This document shows, piece after piece, positions 25,678-38,502 of a stretch of 64,000 nucleotides of DNA. Below the pieces are notes generated by a model. The model made no database searches and was not told the origin of the DNA. It saw nothing but the letters and a program-made list of their open reading frames with translations. The stretch lies in assembly GCA_963377175.1 (NCBI GenBank), contig CAUJNA010000191.1, positions 318,045-382,044 on the forward strand, read 5' to 3'. The stretch is from Effrenium voratum (taxonomy: Eukaryota > Sar > Dinophyceae > Suessiales > Symbiodiniaceae). Both the position numbers and the translations under genes were made by a program. Position 1 is the stretch's first letter, and each line of letters starts with the position of its first letter.

Positions 25678-25777
25678 NNNNNNNNNNNNNNNNNNNNNNN
25701 NNNNNNNNNNNNNNNNNNNNNNNNNNNNNNNNNNNNNNNNNNNNNNNNNNNNNNNNNNNNNNNNNNNNNNNNNNNNN
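25678..25777. other. 100-base assembly gap
   Basis: Exactly 100 N, the usual placeholder for a gap of unknown size. The retrotransposon 3' end and any 3' LTR are hidden here. Confidence 0.99.
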
Positions 25778-25891
25778 TACATACATACATACATACATTA
25801 CATTACATTACATTACATTACATTACATTACATTACATTACATTACATTACATTACATGACATACATACATACATACATACATTACATACA

Positions 25892-25922
<31 letters not shown>

Positions 25923-26010
25923 CATACATACATACATACATACATACATACATACATACATACATACATACATACATTACATTACATACATACATACATA
26001 CATACATACA

Positions 26011-26041
<31 letters not shown>

Positions 26042-26123
26042 CATACATACATACATACATACATACATACATACATACATACATACATACATACATACAT
26101 ACATACATACATACATACATACA

Positions 26124-26154
<31 letters not shown>

Positions 26155-26317
26155 CATACATACATACATACATACATACATACATACATACATACATACA
26201 TACATACATACATACATACATTACATACATTACATTACATTACATTACATTACATACATTACATTACATTACATTACATTACATACATACATACATTACA
26301 TACATACATTACATACA

Positions 26318-26348
<31 letters not shown>

Positions 26349-26446
26349 CATACATACATACATACATACATACATACATACATACATACATACATACATA
26401 CATACATACATACATACATACATACATACATACATACATACATACA

Positions 26447-26477
<31 letters not shown>

Positions 26478-26531
26478 CATACATACATACATACATACAT
26501 ACATACATACATACATACATACATACATACA

Positions 26532-26562
<31 letters not shown>

Positions 26563-26626
26563 CATACATACATACATACATACATACATACATACATACA
26601 TACATACATACATTACATTACATACA

Positions 26627-26657
<31 letters not shown>

Positions 26658-26663
26658 CATACA

Positions 26664-26694
<31 letters not shown>

Positions 26695-26748
26695 CATACA
26701 TACATACATACATACATACATACATACATACATACATACATACATACA

Positions 26749-26779
<31 letters not shown>

Positions 26780-27020
26780 CATACATACATACATACATAC
26801 ATACATACATACATACATACATACATACATACATACATACATACATACATACATACATACATACATACATACATACATACATACATACATACATACATAC
26901 ATACATACACATACATACATACATACATACATACATACATACATACATACATACATACATACATACATACATACATACATACATACATACATACATACAT
27001 ACATACATTACATACATACA

Positions 27021-27051
<31 letters not shown>

Positions 27052-27077
27052 CATACATACATACATACATACATACA

Positions 27078-27108
<31 letters not shown>

Positions 27109-27146
27109 CATACATACATACATACATACATACATACATACATACA

Positions 27147-27177
<31 letters not shown>

Positions 27178-27207
27178 CATACATACATACATACATACAT
27201 ACATACA

Positions 27208-27238
<31 letters not shown>

Positions 27239-27312
27239 CATACATACATACATACATACATACATACATACATACATACATACATACATACATTACATTA
27301 CATACTTACATA
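25778..27312. repeat. TACA/TTACA satellite
   Basis: About 1.5 kb of TACA tetranucleotides with interspersed TTACA pentamers, in runs of varied length. Near 25797-25858 and 26220-26281 the pentamer form is nearly pure. A single CACA variant is at 26907-26910. It ends in a short (TA)n at 27318-27332. Confidence 0.98.
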
Positions 27313-27332
27313 CATACTATATATATATATAT

Positions 27333-30300
27333 GTCTATCCTCTTCGCCCGTTCGCTGGTAAATGGGTGGTCGCAACGACAGCAATTTTGTGTTCTGTCTG
27401 TGAGCTCCAATTTGGAAGATGCTTGAAGCTCCAAGCCCCTCGACCCCAACACGCGGATCTCAAGCCAAGCTGTGACCGGAAATAGGCCATTTGGGTGTCT
27501 CATTTTCAAGCTTGGACCCAAAGAGGCTTCGGTGATTCCTGTTGGCTTCCCTTCAACCACACCAAACAAACGCACCCATTTCAGTTTTGTGCGGCAAAAG
27601 ATCGGTGCTTCAACCTCCAAACTGGAGTTGCTTTGAAGTCGGGAACAACCCCTCGCTTGCAAGGGAAACCTGGGGAGTGTCCCAGTTTAGAGGGCAACCG
27701 GATCACGTTTGAAGGCAACGCCGACTAATTCGAGCTGCTTCATCCTGGGTGAACATTATTTTGGGACACCCCCCCCCAATTTTCAGGCACCCCCTAATTG
27801 GTGGCTTGGATTGGTGGCTTGGTGGTTCGGGGTGGTTTCCCAACTAAACCCTCTACAAGGGGTTCAAATCCAAATCCAAACCAATCCAAAAACCAGCTAA
27901 TTGAGGGAAAAGCTGATATTCCGCCAGGTTGATTGATCCTGGAACCCAGGAATTTCTGCATGGGACACCCCCCTATTGGGAGGACCAACCCCCACCGCCC
28001 ATAGGAAAACAAACCAAAAACCAACACCTCCGCGGAACCAGTGACCGAATCCGCCGGGCTCCCAGGCTCGCCGGCGGCCCGTCGGAACCGCACGACGTAG
28101 ATCCTCAGATGTTGAATTTTCGTTCGGGTGAAAGGCAACTGAAAGGAGCCAATGGGATTCTGTCCAAGCCGAAATTTGGGCTTGTCATTGTTTTTGTTTT
28201 CCCTTTCTTGCTTGTGTTAGCGGAATCCCCAGGACATCAGCCATTTTGGAGGCTCAAACCCCCAACAAAATGGAGGAACATGCGCAAAGCGCGGCCATCT
28301 TCTCAGCTGGATCCGCTCTCTTCGGTCGGAAGAAAAAGAAGAAGAAAAAAAATCGCGATTCGGCGCGTGAAAATTTGGGCGCCAGACGATTCCAAGTGGT
28401 CCAGGTGAGAGATCTCCATCTCGAACCGGAGGCCTGGGATTCCACGAATCCACCCGAGAGGTGGGCCGTAGGTCTGTGTTTTGGAGGCTCGGTGCCGCTC
28501 GTTGGTTGGTCTCACCTACCATTATTTTTTTTGGGGGGGGTCAGGGGTATTCTTTTTTTGAGCGAGTTGCCCAGGTTTAACTCAGAGCCCCCACTGGGTT
28601 TCAGAAACCCAGAGGTTCTGCACCGGGACCCGTAACAGAGATACCCCCGCCCCCCAATTCCTGGGTGCTAAACAGGGGTCTGGGAAAAATGAGAATCTCA
28701 ACTTGAGAAGTCTGTGCCAGCACCGCTTGGAAGGCATGCCCAGAAAACGAAGATCCTGTGCTGAATCAAAGGCAGAGCCCTCATTTATTCAGGGCGACCT
28801 TGAGGCCGTGCAGGAATCCTTGAATGACGGCCAATGTCATGGTCAAAGTTTGTTACAAGTCATGTTCCGGGTCCTTTCATTGGTGGCCAAAATTTGGGCA
28901 ACACAGTGCCTGGGTAAGAGTGGCTGGGAAGTCAACGGGTCCCACATGTCCTCGGCTCTCCACATCCTCCCATCCCTGCTACCACCGGCCCAACCGTCAC
29001 ACCGCCAAGCCACGATGCTTTGCTGCCCCTGAAAAACCAAAACCTGCATTGGGCCCCTCTTGGGGGTGAGGGTCTTAGCAAAAACAAAACGCCTCTCGGC
29101 CGGGGATGCCGGGCTCTGCTTCTGGCATCGCACTAAGAAGGCATTGGCCTGGCGATGTCTCTCTCGCCCACATCTGGGCAGAACATGTTGCAATCAGATG
29201 CCATGTTAGCCTTACCCCTTAAAACTCCCAGGATTGGGGAAGTTAACCTTTTACAGACATATAGCCAATGTTACCCAAAAAGTTGAAGTAGCTGGGGGGA
29301 GACATAAAACATGAGAACCAGTCAAACCCTACCATCCACCTCTCCAAGGGCTCTCGGGTTTGGCAAGCATCATTAAGGGAAAAACGAGTTCCGGTCTCCA
29401 ACCAAGACCCGGACACGTTCTACCTGAAAATGCGCCAGAGGCAAACACACCAAGCTTTCCCAGCTGTTGCGGAATACTCTCCTGTCCACATGGAACCCAC
29501 ATCAGATCCCTTTTAAAGGAAAAAAATGTATTGCACCCCTCAGTCAAGTTCCATGTAAGTGGACTGGAGGGCAATATGTTCAGATGATGTTTGGTCAACC
29601 CGAAAATGGGGAAAAACACTTTGGAGGAGACCCCAGCTGTTTTCCGGGGGAAGGGGAGGAAGGGTTGGCGCCAACTCGAGCACCAACCCACATCCGGGTG
29701 ATGGAGTCAGGCTTTTAGGAGTCCAATGAGCTACAACCAAGGGACAGGCTCCATGGGCCCTGAGCGCATCCTTTGTGAATGGACATCTAACACGTGGGTG
29801 CGCATCTTTTTGAGGGTGCCATTTCTGGGGTTTAGAGGGGTTCGACATAACACCATCCATTTTGAGGGTTCCCATCTTCCATATTCGAATTGAATTGGAT
29901 GCCCGCCTAAATACCAACCAGCAACCGGACTCTACTTCTTGATCTTTAGGAAGTCCTTCTTTGAATTGAATGAAATTGACAGCATTCCAGCTACTAGCAC
30001 CAACCCGAAAGGCCAAATAACCCTCTTTTCGAGGGTACCTCTGCTTTTCGTGGTTCGGGAAACCAACAGAACAAATCCACACCTTCTTGAAGTCCCCGAA
30101 AAGAAGACACATTTGATTGGGCTTGTGGTTATGGAGGGTGCCCCGGCGAGAGCTTAAACATGCCGACATCACCTCCGGTATGTCTCTCTCAAAGGGCTCT
30201 AGCTAACACCAAAGTGGGCTTCGACCTCCTTCAAACGCTGTCCAAACTGATCTGCCACTTTAACTTGGTAAAAGAAATCGGACACCCAACCACTAAACCC

Positions 30301-30560
30301 ACTAAAACACCTCTAAAAACCTAAAGAACCGGGCGATTTGCTGGGAAGCGCCAAGCAAACAGCCTGAAACATGGGACGAGAATGGTCCGGGGTCCCGAGT
30401 TTCCTTCCCCAAAATTTCCCATCGGGTCTTATGAGGAAAACGGGGGCCGAATCTGATGGATGCCCCTGACGGCCGGCTTTAAACATGGGTGGCTCGGGTG
30501 CCCCCTGTTTCTCTCTTTGTTTCTTTCTCTTCTTTTTTTGCAAAAAAGACACCCCCCCAC
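27333..30560. other. Non-coding, repeat-rich host sequence
   Basis: No gene is supported. The stretch has many C or G homopolymers (27769-27777, 28531-28540), phrases such as CACCCCCC..ATT that recur elsewhere in the window, and a spliced-leader-like phrase at 28239-28259 (AGCCATTTTGGAGGCTCAAAC). Long open frames here are low complexity and overlap on both strands. Confidence 0.6.
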
Positions 30561-30583
30561 ATCATTCACTTTGCGAGCCTCCC

Positions 30584-30651
30584 GCGTTCTTTCGGCGCGG
30601 CTCGCTCGAAGACATGTTTTTTGGCGCCTGCTTGAAGGCGATTCGCTGCAT
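30584..30651 (+). other. Candidate small host exon
   Basis: A GC-rich island after a pyrimidine-rich tract (30504-30539) and TTTGCGAG. It reads P-P-A-F-F-R-R-G-S-L-E-D-M-F-F-G-A-C-L-K without stops and ends CTGCATG followed by GTGAGT, a classic donor. No homologue is recognised. This is a guess from splice-like signals only. Confidence 0.3.
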
Positions 30652-30720
30652 GGTGAGTGCCTTGTGAATCTCCTGAAGTCATCAGGAATGCCAAACAAAC
30701 ACTCAATACATCCCTTTCCA

Positions 30721-30845
30721 GGTCCTCCAGTAGACAGTAGAGAGCTTGGAATAACGGGTACCTTTTTTTCTGTAGTCTGTTTTAGTCGGGGAACCCTCCC
30801 CCAAAAAAGGGTAAAAGGCACTACTGGGGGACCTAGCTTTCCAAC
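30721..30845. repeat. Dispersed repeat R1, copy 1
   Basis: The phrase GGTCCTCCAGTAGA, then GGGTACC, AGTCGGGGAACCCTCCC and GGGGGACCTAG recur in the same order at 39097-39190 and in part at 56381-56450. A dispersed repeat of unknown type. Confidence 0.65.
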
Positions 30846-31725
30846 CAAAAGGCGCTTCCGTTCCCCCCCCCCCCCACCCCACTGGTAAAACAACCATCCT
30901 CACAGGTAAGTCTACCTGGAAACTCGCCGGCAAAGTAAAATGGAACCCACAAAGGGTGTACCCCAAAAGGAGATTCCTCTATATACGCTATATACAACTG
31001 CTGGGATGTCTGGTGTCCTCATCTGTAGAGTAATAAATACAATTCCAGAGGTGGCAATCCCCCCTTGTCCGGTCAAACCCATTTTTGCCGGGGGTTGTAT
31101 AGATGCGCCATCTCAAGTGGGTACTGGCAAACACTTTGCCGGACCGATGGAGGTTGGGTCCTGCATGATCTGCTTCGGAGCTTTGGAAGAAGTGCAGGAG
31201 ACGTTGAAGGACCCTCGACCTCAGGCAGTAGTCATAAGTTTGCCTGTTTCTGGGTGTGAAAGTCAGAAACTGGGGTCATGTCCCTATCATCTACCACTTG
31301 GCGGTTGACTTTGAACATGGTTTTAAACAAAATGTGGCCAGTCAGAGTCACAAACAACATCCAATTCGCCACAGCCATGTTCCAATACGACAGAAGCTTA
31401 TGCAGGATCAAAGGAGCCGAATCGAACTATGCACCCTTGGGTTTTTTCGCAGTTCAGGTTGCAAACTTGAAAACAACACTTTCGACACCCGTACCAGCAA
31501 ACCGACTCTGGCTACCATTGAGGGGAACCAAGAGAAGCTTGCTTCAGCAACAGGTGTCGGACCCACCGCCTCCCCAAAGACCCAGCGGGTTTGAGTCATA
31601 TTCAAAACCCGGGTATTAAAATGGTCTACCCAGCATGTAAAGAATTGACGAGGCGGACTTCCGCACCCAATGGCTGGGATTGTCCCAGCCACCTCCAAGT
31701 ACCCCGGGTTTTGAGTGCAACTCAT

Positions 31726-31850
31726 TGGCCATGGGTCAAAACCCAAATCGTACCCCCAGTGAACATCCCAATCCCCACTAAAATGGGTTCTAAAATGGGT
31801 GGTGAATTTACCTATCCCAAAATGGGATCCCATTGGTTTTGAACCATGGC
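31726..31850. repeat. Dispersed repeat R2, copy 1
   Basis: ATGGGTCAAAACCCAAATCG, TACCCCCAGTGAAC, CCCCACTAAAATGGGT and CCCAAAATGG..CC recur with the same order at 37205-37375. Diverged dispersed repeat. Confidence 0.7.
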
Positions 31851-33289
31851 CAGTTGGCCTTCTTGGCCTCCGGTCATGTTCAAAGTGCCAACCCTTTGGC
31901 TCGAACTTGGATCTCTGGGGAGGCTTGGGAGGGTCCCGAACTAATGGCTACTTGCATCTTCAAGCTGCTTATATAGTCAGCTAAGGGCAGGCGACTGACA
32001 GGGAAAATGAAGGAACAGGTTAAAGGTAAGTCTGGCAATGCGTGGGTTAAACAATTCGCCCAAACCTTGGAACCTTGGCTGTGCACAGCAAACCATATCT
32101 TCCGATGTTTCATAGCCAAAAAAAGCCCAGGAATCCCCAACAGCCCCGCAGCCCTTCCGAAACCGCCTTTGGAACCCTCCTTTTGAAACCTGCCCTGAAA
32201 GCTGGCTCCAACCACCCCTTCGCTCGCTGGCTCTGGGCCGATCAACCCCAAATCGCTGTCTTAGTGGAGGAAACCCCAGGCGCCCCCTGCAGGTGCGCAT
32301 CTCTTCACGGTCGCGTGCGGAGGCGGGACCTGCCGTAAAGATGGGTGCCCTGCTGGGGGTGGATTTCAAGGGAAACCACCAGGAACGCCGCCATTTGGGG
32401 GGGACCCCTGTTTTGTCACTTGCCAAGAATGCTGAAACAAGTTCAGAACGGGGGTTATAGAAGGGGGACTTCAAACCGAGCTTAGTCAAGATTACAAGAG
32501 GACGTGTGATTGCCACACGCTGTGACTTGGTCAATCTGCTTCGCAGAATCGAGCTTGAAAAGATCGGCTTGCCTTCAACAAACAATAAGACACCGTTTGT
32601 TGGTTGAAAAAGGTGTGGGGGTCTCCCCAGAAACAATTTCTTCCCTAAGCACCTGCTCAAACAAGCAGCTCAACACTCAAAATCAGGGGAGGGCCGTCTT
32701 TTTCCTGGTACTTAGCTCCCCCGCTAGAAGCTTAACTTGTAGTGGGTTCAATGGAAAGCCCCGCTAAACCCTAAAAACCTGCTGGGAACCACCAAGCTAC
32801 TTCTTTTTGAACAACTACAATGTGGAGTTCTCCCTAGTACCCTCCCACCAACATAGGATTAAATGCCGAATCCGTGGGTTTCCCTGGGAAAGTGCCAAAA
32901 AAAACATGCTGACCAAGCGCAACAGGCGGTGGAATCCACCTGCCCTTGATCTGTTCCGCGTGTGTTTTTGTATTGCCCATGATTTTTCGTCTTTTCAAAA
33001 AGCAGGCCCCGGAAATGTGGCTCCCTTTGGAAGAACTGGGTTGTTTCGCTTACGGAAGGTGTGGCTCGGTCTTACCAACAGCATTTATGGGATAACCACC
33101 CAGCCCAACAAACCCATGGATGGTGCCTTGGTGTTGAACATCAAAGCAGTCACTTAAGTCATACCCCGAGGTTAACCGACAACACAGGGTGAACCAGGGC
33201 TTGCTTTTAGGCTCAGCTTTGTCTTGAAAAGTGTTCATGAAGACGTCGGCGGCTTGCTTCTAGTCTCGGGTCTGACCATTCAAAATAAT

Positions 33290-33530
33290 TCACGCTGGTA
33301 TTGCATGATGATTTCCTCCAACTGAATCCTCGCAGAAATCTGCGACACCAACCGACAAACGGTGGAGTCGGGCAAGGCAAAGGCTCCGGCAGCAACGCTC
33401 GGCGAATTGTGCATTTGGAGGCCGACACAGCCAGCAAACCATCTGTGACCTTTCGGTTCTGGTCCCGGCAAGCCTGCGGCTGCGGCACAGTCCTGTTGGA
33501 CTCGTTCGCCCATCGCGTCGCAGCCGCCTA
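33290..33530 (-). other. Candidate host exon-like island
   Basis: A CpG-richer island in otherwise poor sequence. One minus-strand frame reads without stops: VQQDCAAAAGLPGPEPK, then NSPSVAAGAFALPDSTVCRL, then VSQISARIQLEEIIMQYQRE. No homology is recognised and splice borders are unclear. Confidence 0.25.
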
Positions 33531-34805
33531 GAACCCAAATAAAAAAACGGTCTGGCTTCCAGGGTGCCCGTTGAATTAAACCCAAAACGGGTAACTCAAG
33601 AAAAACGGGTGACCTTTTTGAGAGTGCTTTTTCTATTGTGGTTAAAAAAAAACAAAAAAAACAGAGGAAACCACCAATTTGGGAATTTGGGGGGGGGAAC
33701 ACACAAGTAGGAGCCCCGCACCCCCCCCCAATTCCGCGGGGCCAAAACCCACCACCCCCAACCCTTGAGGGATGGTGCCCGGCCTAGTCCGTCTCCGGTA
33801 TGCGCCTCTGGCCTGCCAATGTCTGCCACCAAACCACCCCACAATTTCACTGGGCTGTAGCTTTGCATCAGGACCCAGGGACACCCCCGTATTGATGCAC
33901 TCGGGATCAACAAATCCTGGATCAACATCTCTGTGCTTGCCCCGGTTTCCATGGTCGGTATAGTGGTTGAGTGATTGTAACCATAGATACACTCGCTTGC
34001 ACAGTTCCTGGAAATGTCCCGACTCGTGGTTTACTACCATAGTTATACAAGTATAGCCAAACTGAAATACAAATGGGTATGGGTCAAAATTAAACCACCA
34101 GGGGACCGCAGCCTTTAGTCCATGTTTCTATTGACCAGATTCCATTTTGGGCCCTATGTTTGACCCACTAGTGCATCCATCGTTCTCAGAAAACGCTTCC
34201 CAGCTTTGTTTGTTCCAAACAGAATGGCAGAGGGGTAGAATTTTGGGACACACTTGTTGCTGTCAAGTCTCATTTTCCAAAGAGTGACAAGGTCTATGAC
34301 ACGGAATCCATTGCTCTGTGGGCTAAATCAGTTTTGGACACCCCCATACTGTTCCAGCCTCAAATTTGCTCCATTTAGAGGATGGTTCCAAGAGAAAACA
34401 GGTCTCAAAGACCATTTTAGAGAAGTCCTTTAAATGCAAAACCGGGGCAGCCCAGTTGGAAAAAACGGGGCAACAGTTCTCAAAACCCACACCATCCCCC
34501 CCACCCCAAGTATTTTTCTCCGGCGCCCGGGAAGAAAAGAGAAAGAACACACACAAAACACAACAACACCCCCCCCCCCCCGTGTTTTTTCCTCCGCCGC
34601 CCGACCAAAAACAAAAACAAAAAAGGAATGAACAACAAACACAAAAAAACAACAACGGGGGGTCTTCGATTCAAACCCCTCTCCCACCCCCCCCAGCTTC
34701 TTGCTCCAACACCCCGCGTCCAAAGCTTTGGCTTTGGCTGTGGGCTTCCGGGCGTGGCCCCCCGAACGCGGGCCGTCCAGGCCTCAAGGCGAAGGCTTTC
34801 GCCGG

Positions 34806-35406
34806 GAGTGTGATCTACTTGAAGAGTCCAAAATTGCAGAGGTCGGGGGAGTGTGATCTACTTGAAGAGTCCAAAATTTCAGAGGTTGGGGGAATGTGAT
34901 CTACTTGAAGAGTCCAAAATTGCAGAGGTTGGGGGAATGTGATCTACTTGAAGAGTCCAAAATTTCAGAGGTTGGGGGAATGTGATCTACTTGAAGAGTC
35001 CAAAATGGCAGGTCGGGGGAGTGTGATCTACTTGAAGAGTCCACAATTGCAGAGGTCGGGGGAGTGTGATCTACTTGAAGAGTCCAAAATTTCAGAGGTT
35101 GGGGGAATGTGATCTACTTGAAGAGTCCAAAATTTCAGAGGTCGGGGGAGTGTGATCTACTTGAAGAGTCCAAAATTGCAGAGGTCGGGGGAGTGTGATC
35201 TACTTGAAGAGTCCAAAATTGCAGAGGTCGGGGGAGTGTGATCTACTTGAAGAGTCCAAAATTTCAGAGGTCGGGGGAGTGTGATCTACTTGAAGAGTCC
35301 AAAATTGCAGAGGTCGGGGGAATGTGAATTACTTGGGGAGTCCAACATTTCAGGTCGAGGGAATGTGATCTACTTGGGGAGTCCAACATTTCAGGTTGGG
35401 GGAATA
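34806..35406 (+). repeat. 43-bp tandem array, about 14 copies
   Basis: Unit GTGTGATCTACTTGAAGAGT followed by CCAAAATTGCAGAGGTCGGGGGA. Copies start about every 43 bases from 34808 (34808, 34851, 34894, 34937 and so on). Two variant classes alternate (TTGCAGAGGTC and TTTCAGAGGTT). The last three copies are more diverged (GGGGAGTCCAACATTTCAGG). Confidence 0.95.
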
Positions 35407-37060
35407 TAAACTGCAGATTCTTTTTGGTCGTCAGTTTGTAGAGGGGGCTCCACGTCATAAGGCCTGCTTCCGTGAGTGGGCCAAACTCATTCCCTTAGTT
35501 CCTGAACGTTGTACTTTTTGAGACCATCTCAGTGGCAAAGAACAGGTTTCGTTTGTTACCAACCACTCTAAACGGGTGTGCTGAGAACATGCCGCTCTGG
35601 TTGATTCTGATTCATTTCACCCATCGTTCTCTTCAACCACCTACCCGTACATCACGGTTTAACCCGATCGGTGAGCTCGCCAAAAGGGCCAAACTAATAC
35701 AAGGGGCCAACACTTGGATTGTTCTGTTGTGGCCATTGATTCTGGTTTCAACCCTGTCATTCTGGTGCAGTACGCCCTTCATAGAACACCAGGCTGGTGA
35801 GGTTGTTACATTTGCCACTTGGTATCCAGCGAGAAATAGTTAGTCGTTGGCTCTTTTTCGCCAGACGTTCAAACCACTTGGTGGGGTGCAATCACGGGTA
35901 AAAATAAATCAACCTCTTTTCTGGACCAATACTACTCGCGGCTACGAAAAAAACATTTGAACAACTTACCAACATGGACAAACCAAACATGTATGCCTTG
36001 TTGCAACTCAGTGAACAAAGCAAGACCACCGCCAACCTAACAGCAGATGCGAAGGCTCGGATGACAATGGTACAAATCTAGCTGCTTTGTGGGTATGTCC
36101 TTGAAGGAGGGGCACCCCGTTTTTCTGGAACTAAATAGAAACCAAAAGGACACAAGCTATTTCGGGGGGGAGTCCCTTAAAAAGAACAACCCATATTTGG
36201 CTCTGGGTCAAAAATAGGTAAAAATCGAACCCTGGTAGATGGAAACAGGGACTAAAACCTGCAGCCCCCTGCCGCCTAAATCAATTTAGTTTATTGTTGT
36301 CAAATGCGCCCTCTCCCAAATATACTTTCGTGGGAAGTTGTGCTAAAATTCAGGTAAAGGTCAACGGCACCTTTTTGGCCCCGCATCAAGCCGTTTGTTT
36401 TATCAATGACCAACCTGCTTTTTGGCCCGACCTCTGTTTGCTTTTTGGCCCGACCTCTGTTTCTGGACACTTCTTGGGTCCGCTGTCGAAACCCGAACTT
36501 TTGGACCACTTTGTGGACTCTTGTTGCCCCTGGTCAACGTTGCAGTTTTCGTTCGGGAAACCAAAAAGGAACCCACCAAATATTTGGGTCGCCTAAAAAC
36601 AGACGAGCCAACCGACAAAACCCCGAAACTCGCTTGTGCTAGGGAATGATTGTTCCGTTGGGAATAAATCGATTTTGTGGATTCCCGAAATAATTTCTCT
36701 TTCCCCTGCCAAGGAAAGCAAATTGGATGGCTGGCTTATCTCGTCATTCCATTTCTCACTCGGTTTATCTTGAGGTCATGAGCCACTTCTCATTCCGCTT
36801 ATCTTGGGTTCATAAGCGATGGATGGTTTATGGGGTCATGAGCCATTTCTCCTCCTGAGCCATGTCTCCTTCCGTTTATCGAACCCAAAAGAAAGAGACA
36901 CTCACCTTTCATCCTTTCATGGGCCAAGGCGATATGTTTGACAAACCACCAAAAAAGGACATAAATATAGGAACCCCTGTCCGTTCATAAACCACCAAAA
37001 AGGGGACCGTTCCCGTCCTTACCACCAAAAACTGGAAAATTTCGGGAACCCCATTCCGTT
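35407..37060. other. Non-coding host sequence
   Basis: No gene supported. A 22-bp direct repeat (TTTTTGGCCCGACCTCTGTT) lies at 36418-36460, and a loose repeat of CTTATCT/GGTCATGAGCCA phrases at 36735-36885. Confidence 0.5.
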
Positions 37061-37062
37061 CC

Positions 37063-37190
37063 GCCGCACGACCCGTCGAACTCGAAGAGCTCCCCGGCGC
37101 CGCTGCCGTAGAGATCCGCCGCCACGCTCGCCGCCGTGGCGGCTGCCCCCTCCGCCGGCCGGGCCCGGCCTACGGCGAGCGGCTGCCGAG
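37063..37190 (-). other. Candidate GC-rich exon-like island
   Basis: A very GC-rich segment in AT-balanced flanks. On the minus strand one frame is open and protein-like: AEGAAATAASVAADLYGSG then AGELFEFDGSCGG. The composition is typical of a coding exon or a CpG island. No homology is recognised. Confidence 0.28.
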
Positions 37191-37204
37191 GCCTCCGTAT
37201 GCCA

Positions 37205-37375
37205 CTGGGCTATGGGTCAACATCCAAATCGTACCCCCAGTGAACTAGGTTCCAAAATCCCCACTAAAATGGGTGGGGTCAAAATCCCGTAAAAATCCCA
37301 ATCCAACGACTGAAATAGGCTCTAACATGGGTGGTGCCCCTACCCCAAAATGGCACCATCGGTTTTGACCCGTAT
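37205..37375. repeat. Dispersed repeat R2, copy 2
   Basis: Second copy of the repeat at 31726-31850, with extra internal bases (ACTAGGTTCCAAAATCCCCA) and a final CACCATCGGTTTTGACCC that parallels CCCATTGGTTTTGAACC. Confidence 0.7.
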
Positions 37376-38294
37376 GCCACGTGAGTGGACTGGCCCGCTT
37401 CTTTGCAGGCCCCAATAGTTTCGAGGCCTTTTCAGTATCTCACTTCCGATCGAGTGGACTGGCCCAAAAACAGTCCAGGAACTGTTGGCACTTCTTACCA
37501 CTAAAATGATCTTTCCGAACAGTAACTTGAGTCCATGAACTCAGTATATCCCTATCGGTGTCCCTTGGTTTTTTTTTGGGGGGGTGCACCCAAAAAGTGC
37601 ACAATTATGCCGCATAATGTGTAGTCGTCAGCAAATGGTACAGTCTCCCTCTGCAGAATTAGTTGTCGGCTGCAAATGGTACGGCACAGCCGTCACATGC
37701 CAACGTTCCTCCATGTGCACAGCACCAAAACTGAAGTAGCCCCATTGGTCCATATTCTGCGTGTTCAGCGGCAGGTCCGCAACCTGTTTGTTGGCTGCAA
37801 TCCCGATTCGCAATCGAGTATTTGTTGCTACCCAGGCAAGCACCCTGAAGTCACAAAGCTGGAAGGCGCGGTCACTAACCTTCATTCATCTACCCAGTGC
37901 CCACCTTCTTCCGCGGCTTACGGTGCCACTAAACAATCATGGGAACCCAGCATGAATTGACCCCTAAAGCCCCTAGTTCATTAATAGGAGTGTCCATTTT
38001 GCAGGGCAACCTTCACTATTGGAGGGTGCAAGGTTATGAATCTGGGATAGCGACAAATAAACAAATGAATTCTCAAACAGGTACTCCGGAGCTAAACAGT
38101 CTGGCACGGCCAGTGCTACACAACCTTACATACTTACACCCGAAAAATGAGGAATACTACACTACCTCTGCTGCCGTCGTCCCGCCCTCCACATATTTGC
38201 TTGTTAGCACATTGAAGAATATCGACAGGCAATTGATTCATGCAGTATCCAATTCAAACTGGTGAAAACAACTCCCACGGCGAATTGTAGTTTT
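37376..38294. other. Non-coding host sequence
   Basis: Open frames at 37628-38265 exist on both strands but show no recognisable domain or codon bias. Nothing else is seen. Confidence 0.45.
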
Positions 38295-38295
38295 G

Positions 38296-38502
38296 ACTGT
38301 CCCCGAAACATAGGACATGTTCAGGTAGCCCCAGACAGGTTCGAACCCAGGAAACCTGGGTAAGACTCTCATGGGCTAGTCAAAGAATTCTGGTACCTGT
38401 CAGAGCCAGCCAAATGGGTTATATACCTGTTTTGTTCTCCTTGATTCATTTGGCGGCTACCTGAACATATCCCTAATCTTCTAAAAGCGGGGACCATTCT
38501 GT
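38296..38502. mobile_element. Small inverted-repeat (MITE-like) element, family 2
   Basis: ATGTTCAGGTAGCC at 38317-38330 is perfectly inverted at 38455-38468. The match extends outwards imperfectly: TGTCCCCGAAACATAGGAC on the left against the complement of CCCTAATCTTCTAAAAGCGG-GGACCA on the right. About 207 bp, without coding capacity. Target-site duplication not identified. Confidence 0.6.

Larger units (their letters stand above)
30900..34790. other. Non-coding host sequence with repeat fragments
   Basis: No complete gene is seen. It includes one copy of repeat R2 (31726-31850), a polypurine/polypyrimidine-rich stretch at 34480-34700, a half copy of the inverted-repeat family near 33877-33932, and one weak exon-like island at 33290-33530. 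Open frames on both strands are short or low complexity. Confidence 0.55.

Noticed and set aside
24939..27485. 848-residue frame crossing the gap and the TACATA satellite
   Set aside because: Only the part before 25678 is protein-like. The rest is N-derived X and Tyr-Ile-His-Thr repeats from a simple repeat.
29329..30172. Minus-strand ORFs of 120-210 residues
   Set aside because: No recognisable domain, low-complexity composition and equally long frames on the other strand. Nothing distinguishes them from chance.
34806..35406. CRISPR-like array
   Set aside because: The 43-bp units are contiguous, without unique spacers, and lie in eukaryotic repeat DNA without cas genes.
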